Shown here: positions 57,483 to 64,000 of the stretch, piece after piece
Layout: each line of letters begins with the position of its first letter
Position numbering within the stretch: the first letter of the stretch is position 1
NCBI GenBank assembly: GCA_001910725.1
Contig: MJGA01000010.1
Span: 434,001 to 498,000, forward strand
Length of the DNA stretch: 64,000 nt
Direction: 5' to 3'
Source: Phanerodontia chrysosporium
Lineage: Eukaryota > Basidiomycota > Agaricomycetes > Polyporales > Phanerochaetaceae
Notes under the pieces: model-generated
Seen by the model: only the letters and a program-made list of their open reading frames with translations
Databases searched by the model: none
What the model was told of the DNA's origin: nothing
Position numbers and translations under genes: made by a program

Positions 57483-60400
57483 ATGGCTGCCCCCAGTCAG
57501 CCTTTCTTTCAGCCCCCCGCATCCCAGCCGAAACCTCAGGCTCCCTTCGCCCAGAATGCCCTCAGCCAGGCAAAGGTACACGCAGTCATCGAGGTGTGTC
57601 CTTTACCCAAGATTCCATCCGCACACGCTGATCTGCTTCCCCTCCAGCGTGTTAAGTTGCTCAGGCAGGCGGGATACTCTGAGGAGAACAACCCGGAGCT
57701 GGCGAAGATGGTCACCTTCTTGAAGGCCATGGCGCAACAACGTGAGTCTCCCGTCCTTGCCCCGTATGTTCAGCTCACGTTAAACACTAGGTAAATCCAT
57801 CGCAGAGGCCGCCGCAGATCACTCTATTCCTCAGACCAATGGACATGCTATGGCAGGCCCCCGAATCAACGGAAGCCCAGCCCCAAATGGCACCTCTTTG
57901 ACATCTGGTCCGATACCGTCCCAACCATACCCAGCACCATCCCAATCCCCCGTGTCCTTTACACCCGACCAGATCAACGCACTCCGTGCTCAGATCCATG
58001 CCTTCAAGCTTATTTCTCGGGGCATACCGCTTCCAGAAGCTCTGCAAGCCGCCGTCCGCGTCCCGAACCAAGCAGTGCCCGAGTTAGAGAAGCTACTCCA
58101 GGGCGGAGATGTTAACTCTAGAGTCGTCGACAGTGCTGTGAAGGTTCACAAGAGTGCTCCTGCAACAGCAACACCAGCACCAGGTGTGGCAGGCGGTAGC
58201 GGTGAGGGCGTCGCCGAGATCAAGGCGGAAGAGGAAGTCGTGCAGGACATGACGGATATGCCAAAAGGCCCTTTCCTCGAAGACAACGTCGATTCAGGCA
58301 TATACCCCTACAACGCATACATGCATCCGTTCACGCACCTGAAGCGCGACCCGTCTGTCGACCCCGCCTTGTTTGCCACGCGGCTACAGCGGCTGCTCAT
58401 TCCTTCCATTATGCCCTCCGGTCTCGATCCTCAGCAAATCATTGCCGAGCGCAATCGTTTTGTTGATGCTCGGATAGACCAGCGCATCCGTGAACTCGAA
58501 GACCTGCCGGCTCTCATGGGCGAAGGCGGCTTGGAGCCTGTTGTGGCGGACGATGAGACTCCCGACAATAAAGAGAATGCGACTGACCTGAAGGCCCTCA
58601 TCCACCCTCCTCCAAGCACACATGGAAAACTGCGCGCAGTCATTGAGCTCAAGTCGTTGCGGCTGCTCGACAAGCAGCGGCAGATGCGGGCGATGGTCGC
58701 TGAACGCCTCATCCACGGCTCTACGCTTCCTCTAAACAGGACAGAGTTCCGCAGGACACGCAAGCCAACTATGCGCGACGCTCGCATGACCGAGCAGGCG
58801 GAGCGCAAGCAGCGTGCAGAGCGGGAGCGGCGAGCCAAGGCGAAGCATGTCGAGCAGCTCAAGACTATTTGCGACCACGGGCGCGAAGTGCTTGCTGTCA
58901 ACCGTGCTGCGCAAGATCGCATCGTCAAGCTCTCGAAGGCGGTCGCGAGCTTCCATGCGCACACTGAGAAGGAGGAGCAGAAGCGCATCGAACGTCTCGC
59001 CAAGGAGCGTCTCAAGGCGCTGAAGGCAGACGATGAAGAAGCGTACATGAAGCTCATCGACACTGCCAAGGACACCCGTATCACGCACCTGCTGCGCCAG
59101 ACGGACGCCTACCTCGATTCCCTTGCGCAGGCCGTCATTGAGCAGCAAAAGGCGGGCGATCCGAACTGGCAGCCCGACGATGAGCCGACGAGCGAGGAGA
59201 CATTCGGTGCCCAGAAGCAGATTTCGGAGGAGGACAAAGGGAAGCTCGATTATTATGCGGTTGCTCACCGCATCAAGGAGAAAGTCACGAAGCAGCCTAG
59301 TTTGCTCGTCGGCGGTACACTCAAGGAGTACCAGCTCAAGGGCTTGCAGTGGATGGTCAGTCTGTACAACAACAAGCTTAACGGTATCCTCGCAGACGAG
59401 ATGGTGCGTTAGCATCTCGGCTTCTCTCCATACCAGGCGCTGAAGCGTTCTACATAGGGTCTCGGCAAGACGATCCAGACGATCTCCCTGATCACCTTTT
59501 TGATCGAGGTGAAGAAGCAGCGCGGACCGTACCTTGTCATCGTCCCTCTCTCGACGATGACAAATTGGTCGGGCGAATTCGCTAAGTGGGCGCCTGGAGT
59601 CAAGACGATCTCGTACAAGGGCAACCCGACGCAGCGGAGAGCCCTTCAGAACGAGATTCGCTCCGGGCAGTTCCAGGTGCTGCTGACTACCTACGAGTAC
59701 ATCATCAAGGACCGGCCAATTCTCAGTCGTCTGAAGTGGGTGCACATGATCATTGGTACGTAACGTTGTTGTCTCTATGTCGATGCACTGTTGAACTCCT
59801 TCACAGATGAGGGCCACCGCATGAAGAACACCCAGTCCAAGCTCTCGCAAACGCTGACTCAACACTACCACTCGCGGTATCGCCTCATTCTTACCGGTAC
59901 ACCCCTGCAGAACAACCTTCCCGAACTGTGGTCGCTCCTTAACTTCGTGCTCCCGAAGATTTTCAACTCAGTGAAGTCGTTCGACGAATGGTTCAACACG
60001 CCGTTCGCGAATTCCGGCACGGGCGACAAGATCGAGCTGAACGAAGAAGAGGCGTTGCTCATCATCCGGCGTCTCCATAAGGTGCTCCGTCCGTTCCTGC
60101 TCCGCCGCCTCAAGAAGGACGTCGAGTCGGAGCTTCCCGACAAGGTCGAGAAGGTCATCAAGGTCAAGATGAGCGCCTTGCAGTCGCAGCTGTACAAGCA
60201 GATGAAGAAGTATAAGATGATTGCGGACGGCAAAGAGAGCAAAGGGTACGTCGCCGGGGCCCGTTGTCGTGGTGGCATTCTCTAACTTAGCTGCAGGAAA
60301 TCGGGCGGTGTCAAGGGTCTCAGCAACGAGCTCATGCAGCTTCGCAAGATCTGCCAGCATCCGTTCTTGTTTGAAAGCGTCGAAGACAATGTGAACCCTT

Positions 60401-62199
60401 CGGGCTATGTCAACGACCTTATCATCCGGACGTCGGGCAAAATTGAGCTGCTGTCCCGCATTCTACCCAAGTTCTTCGCCACCGATCATCGTGTCCTTAT
60501 TTTCTTCCAGATGACCAAGGTCATGGACATCATGGAGGACTTCCTCAAGATGATGGGCTGGAAGTACTTGCGTCTCGACGGTGGCACAAAGACTGAGGAC
60601 CGTGCGGGCCACGTCGCGTTATTCAACGCCAAGGACTCCGAGTACAAAGTCTTTATCCTGTCGACTCGTGCAGGCGGTCTCGGCCTTAACCTGCAGACTG
60701 CTGACACCGTCATTATGTGCGTCGAACTCTTTCGATAGTCGCTTCTAATACTGATCATCTCCCGATAGCTTTGACTCTGACTGGAATCCGCACGCCGATC
60801 TCCAGGCCCAGGATCGTGCCCACCGTATCGGCCAGACCAAGGTCGTGCGCATTCTCCGGTTCATCACCGAGAAGAGTGTGGAAGAAGCGATGTTTGCGCG
60901 AGCGCGGTACAAGCTCGACATCGACGACAAGGTCATCCAAGCCGGTCGGTTCGATAACAAGTCGACACAGGAAGAACAGGAAGAGTTCCTCCGTTCGATT
61001 CTCGAGGCTGATCAGGAGGAGGAGAACGAGGAGGCGGGCGATATGAACGACGAGGAGATCAACGAAATCATCGCCCGCAACGAGGAGGAGGTGAATATCT
61101 TCCGTGAACTCGACATCAAGCGCGACCGCGATGCCCTGGAGGCGTGGCGGGCAGCGGGAAACCGCGGGAAACCACCACCGCCGCTCATCACGCTTGAGGA
61201 ACTGCCCGAGTGCTACCGGACGGATGAACCCTTTGCGAACACCAACGACCTCGAGGAGTTTGAGGGCCGCGGCGCACGCAAGCGGACCGTCGTCAATTAC
61301 AACGATGGGCTCAGCGACGACCAGTGGGCGATGGCGCTTGAAGAGGGCGAGGACATCCAGGAGCTCTCCGAGCGTGCGCGCGCACAAAAGGACCGGCGCG
61401 CGGCGAACAAGTCGCTAAAGGAGGTCGACTCGCGCAACTCGCCCGCGTTCGATGATACACCGCGCGGGCGCAAGGCGAAAAAGGGCAAGTCGAAGGCCGT
61501 CGACACACCTTTCGACACGCCTTCGAACGGCAAGCGGAAGCGCGGGAAGGCGATGTCGGTCACGCCCTCCATCGACGGCGACGAGCCTGAGGACCGCGAC
61601 GCGAAGCGGCGGAAGACGAAGGCGCCAGAGATTCCCGCGGCAGTGAAAGAGAAGTTGAAAAAGGTGTACAATGAGTGCTATAAGGCGGTGCTGCAGGCGG
61701 AGGACGAGACGGGCCGGCGACGATGCGAGCTGTTTAAGGAGCTCCCGGACAAGAAGGTGAATATCATCGAATCGACTGCCCCTGCTTCTGCTGATAACCC
61801 CTCTCACAGCTATACCCCGACTATTACGAGATCATTAAGCAGCCTATTGCCATGTCCAGCATCCGGAAGCGCATCACGAGCAACTATTACAAGTCCGTGC
61901 TCGACTTCCGGGAGGACTGGCGGCTCATGTTCAACAACGCGCGGACGTACAACCAGGAGGGCTCCTGGGTGTACAACGACGCGGACGAGATGGAGAAGGT
62001 CTTCAACGCGACGTTCGACCGCGTCATCGTCGGAAGCGGCCTGCCGGGTGCCCCGCCTGCGCCCGGCACCGGGTCCGGGGCATACGACTCAGCGCTGACC
62101 CCGATGGACGAGGACGAGCGGCCGCCACCGAAGTCGAAGAGCGGGCGGAAACAGGTGCTCAGCGACGATGAGTACCTAACGCCTAGCGATGATGAGTAG
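57483..62199 (+). CDS. STH1: Snf2/Sth1-type chromatin-remodelling ATPase (SWI/SNF or RSC motor)
   Basis: The ATP-driven motor that slides or ejects nucleosomes. Start at 57483 (MAAPSQPFF). Domains in order: QLQ ([21 protein letters not shown], about residues 105-130); [20 protein letters not shown] ([20 protein letters not shown], about 58740-59000); SNF2 helicase with [16 protein letters not shown] (Walker A), DEGHRMKN (motif II, 59806-59830), [19 protein letters not shown]; helicase C with [34 protein letters not shown] and DRAHRIGQ; SnAC region with [14 protein letters not shown]; basic AT-hook-like repeats; and a C-terminal bromodomain ([12 protein letters not shown], with ARTYNQEGS). About nine introns, all in frame; stop at 62197-62199. 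No defects. In basidiomycetes one gene serves both Snf2 and Sth1 roles, so the symbol is approximate. Confidence 0.95.
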
Positions 62200-62562
62200 A
62201 CTGGTTGTTTTGACGCTGGTGCTTCTCGGACTCCCTTTCTCCTACAGTTTTGTGTGTCTATGTCGCTGTCCTGCCTTGTTTTGTGTCGACGTTTATATAG
62301 CTTCTGTATCATACTAGATTGTAGTCCATGAGTCTCCTGGAGTAATCCGAACTATTGTCCTGTATCTAAGTGCACACGAAAGTGAGGGGGACTCGCAGGG
62401 CACATGGTAATAAGTTTTATCCACTGGCAGCAGGCAGATGCGCGGCGCGAGGCGCATGGACGCGCTCAAGCGGGCGCTTCCAATACTTGAACCCATCCGT
62501 CTTGTTCTCCCGCTTCAAAGGCCCATCCTCTAACCTTTCACAACTAACACCGGCATTTGCGG
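62200..62562. other. Intergenic, 3' side of the remodeller and NIC96 promoter
   Basis: 360 bp with a T-rich 3' untranslated part (62210-62320). No TATA box before 62563; nothing else seen. Confidence 0.4.
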
Positions 62563-64000
62563 ATGGCGTCAGACCTCTCGTCGCTGCTGTCGGCATCCAA
62601 GGCGCTCACAGCGCATCTCTCCAAGCCGGACCTGCCGTCCGTGAAGCTTTCGCTCGACCAAATTGAGGCCCAGTCACGGAGACTCGTGTCGCGGCAGCCA
62701 GGGCCTAGCGACGACGGAAGAGCGTGCGTGGAGGCCTGCATGAGGCAGCAGCCTGTAAACTGACGGGGGACACCTCTAGGAATTATCTCCTCGCCCAGGC
62801 ACGCGTCGACGCACCCGCGTTGGCTAGCGAGATTGCGCACCTGAACACGGCCACCACGTTCACCCCTCTACAAGCTCTACAGGACACCGACGTGGCGGGG
62901 TACCTCCGCCATGCACACGAACAAAATCTCATTTCGACTATCGAAGAGGCGCGGAAGGAGACCCAGGAGGAGTTCTACCGCGTCCTGGAGGACCGTGAGC
63001 AGCGGGACTGGGAGGCAAAGAAGAGACGCGTCTTCGAGGAATTGGGCGGCCGGATAGGTGGGGAGAACAAGGCTGTCACAGAGTTGAAGAAGAGCGTTGG
63101 TGGAAAGAACTTGCTCTCGGTGAGTTATACGCTCGTCCGCGCATGGCTAGCCACTCATTGCAGTAGACGAGCGTGGGCCCCGCACCAAGTCTGCAGATGC
63201 AAAACAAGATGATGGCGTACGATCGTGTAGTCTCGAGGTTGAATGCCTCACGACTACAGGGGACGTCGTTCCCCGTGGTCCACGGCCTCATCGAAGCTTC
63301 ACTCGCTGTCAACCCCGATGTAAGTGCTCCCGTGTTGGCCATGTACAGTCTGAGACTCAGGAGTCTGCCTAGCCACGGAATATGCAAATGACCCAAAACT
63401 TCCACGTCCTGGCCAAAATCACTGGGGAACCACCAGCTCTGCCGCCACTCGAGCACGCTGGTGCACACATCCTGAACGCCCCCATCTTTGAACGCAAACA
63501 CGCACGCGTATACTTGGGCGACCCGGAGTCCCGCGATGCTGCCGAGCTCCGGAGGCAGATTGCACGAGGCGCAAGAGAGGCATTGGAGGAGCAGTACTGG
63601 GACGTCATGGAGCGCACCGTTCAAGCACGGCCCATGGAAGCGCGCCTTGGTGGTGACCCGAGTGTAGCAAACAAAGTCCGCGCGTTCGTGGCAGTAAGGC
63701 ATTACCGTCAGGGCGAATGGGAGGACCGAATCGAGGTGCGTGCGCCTGAATTGCAGGGTATATGGAGGCCAACGACATGCACAGCTCGTGGCTGGCCAAC
63801 CAATATGGGCGAAACTGTTCTACATGGTTAGGACAGGCCACTTGCGGGAGGCTTTAGACGAAGCAGTCAAGTACCAAATCCAAATTGACCACCGCGAGCC
63901 GACATTCCTGAGTCACTTCCGGACATGGGCAGAGTCTACGGACAGACGGTACGCAATCGTTGCTTCCTCCGTCTTCTCAGCCTGATACATGAGCACACAG
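62563..64000 (+). CDS. NIC96: Nucleoporin NIC96 (Nup93), N-terminal part, runs off the window
   Basis: A linker nucleoporin of the nuclear-pore inner ring. Start at 62563 (MASDLSSLLSASKAL). Conserved order: SLDQIEAQSRRLVSRQPG, then (after an intron 62730-62780) NYLLAQARVDAPALASEIAHL, FTPLQALQDTDVAGYLRHAHEQNLISTIEE (coiled coil, about residues 90-190), MQNKMMAYDRVVSRLNASRL, FHVLAKITGE, FERKHARVYLG, ALEEQYWDVMERTV, VYGGQRHAQ, then AKLFYMVRTGHLREALDEA at the end, the start of the alpha-solenoid. Introns at about 63121-63165, 63320-63375 and 63735-63760 keep the frame. Window end cuts the gene after about 380 residues. Confidence 0.93.

Noticed and set aside
58732..59871. 379-codon minus-strand frame across the Snf2 gene
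   Set aside because: Shadow of the HSA and helicase exons; no family resemblance.
1..64000. CRISPR arrays, operons, bacterial-type promoters, rRNA genes
   Set aside because: None seen; gene structure with many spliceosomal introns is eukaryotic.

Overview
The window looks like nuclear DNA of a wood-decay basidiomycete, most probably an agaricomycete of the Polyporales type. The genes are GC-rich at third codon positions and cut by many short (about 45-60 bp) GT-AG introns. They include families typical of such fungi: FunK1 fungal kinases, F-box/LRR proteins, a secreted 'ribosomal protein s17-like' protein, DHA1 transporters, and copia and gypsy retroelements. The order-level assignment is inference from remembered protein families; no search was run.

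Left part (1-24 kb). From left to right: the end of an unrecognised gene, a FunK1 kinase (-), an F-box/LRR-like gene (-), a UDP-glucose pyrophosphorylase gene (+), an intact SDR (+), and a 3.9-kb stretch with no recognisable gene. Then come a flavin amine-oxidase-like gene (+), an intact MFS drug/H+ antiporter (-), a second SDR (-), a foldback/MITE element with 175-bp arms, and a nucleoplasmin-like nuclear protein (-). Four of these genes (FunK1-1, UGP, flavoprotein, SDR2) need single-base corrections, always a missing base, to restore the family reading frame.

Middle (24.4-46.2 kb). This is an accessory and repeat block. An intact FunK1 kinase (+) is followed by a truncated inverted copy of the UGP locus (-) and a decayed FunK1 (+). 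The decayed FunK1 is cut by a copia element (-). Next to the copia lies a large gypsy-like element (-) with a 1.6-kb-codon ORF1, an RT/RNase H/integrase ORF2 and a frameshifted integrase tail. The LTR-like region of the gypsy element carries an array of covarying hairpins.

Right part (46.2-64 kb). This is a compact, apparently intact housekeeping region: a flavin-reductase-like FMN protein (+), an acidic single-TM protein (-), chorismate synthase ARO2 (-), a SAP30/Sin3-binding-like protein (+), and a secreted s17-like protein with a strong TATA promoter. It continues with Ku80 (-), a divergently transcribed Snf2/Sth1 remodeller (+), and the start of nucleoporin NIC96 (+), which runs off the window. 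The contrast between a frameshifted or duplicated left/middle and an intact right side is the main large-scale pattern. I did not find a defence or biosynthetic cluster; the most unusual structures are in the retroelement block.
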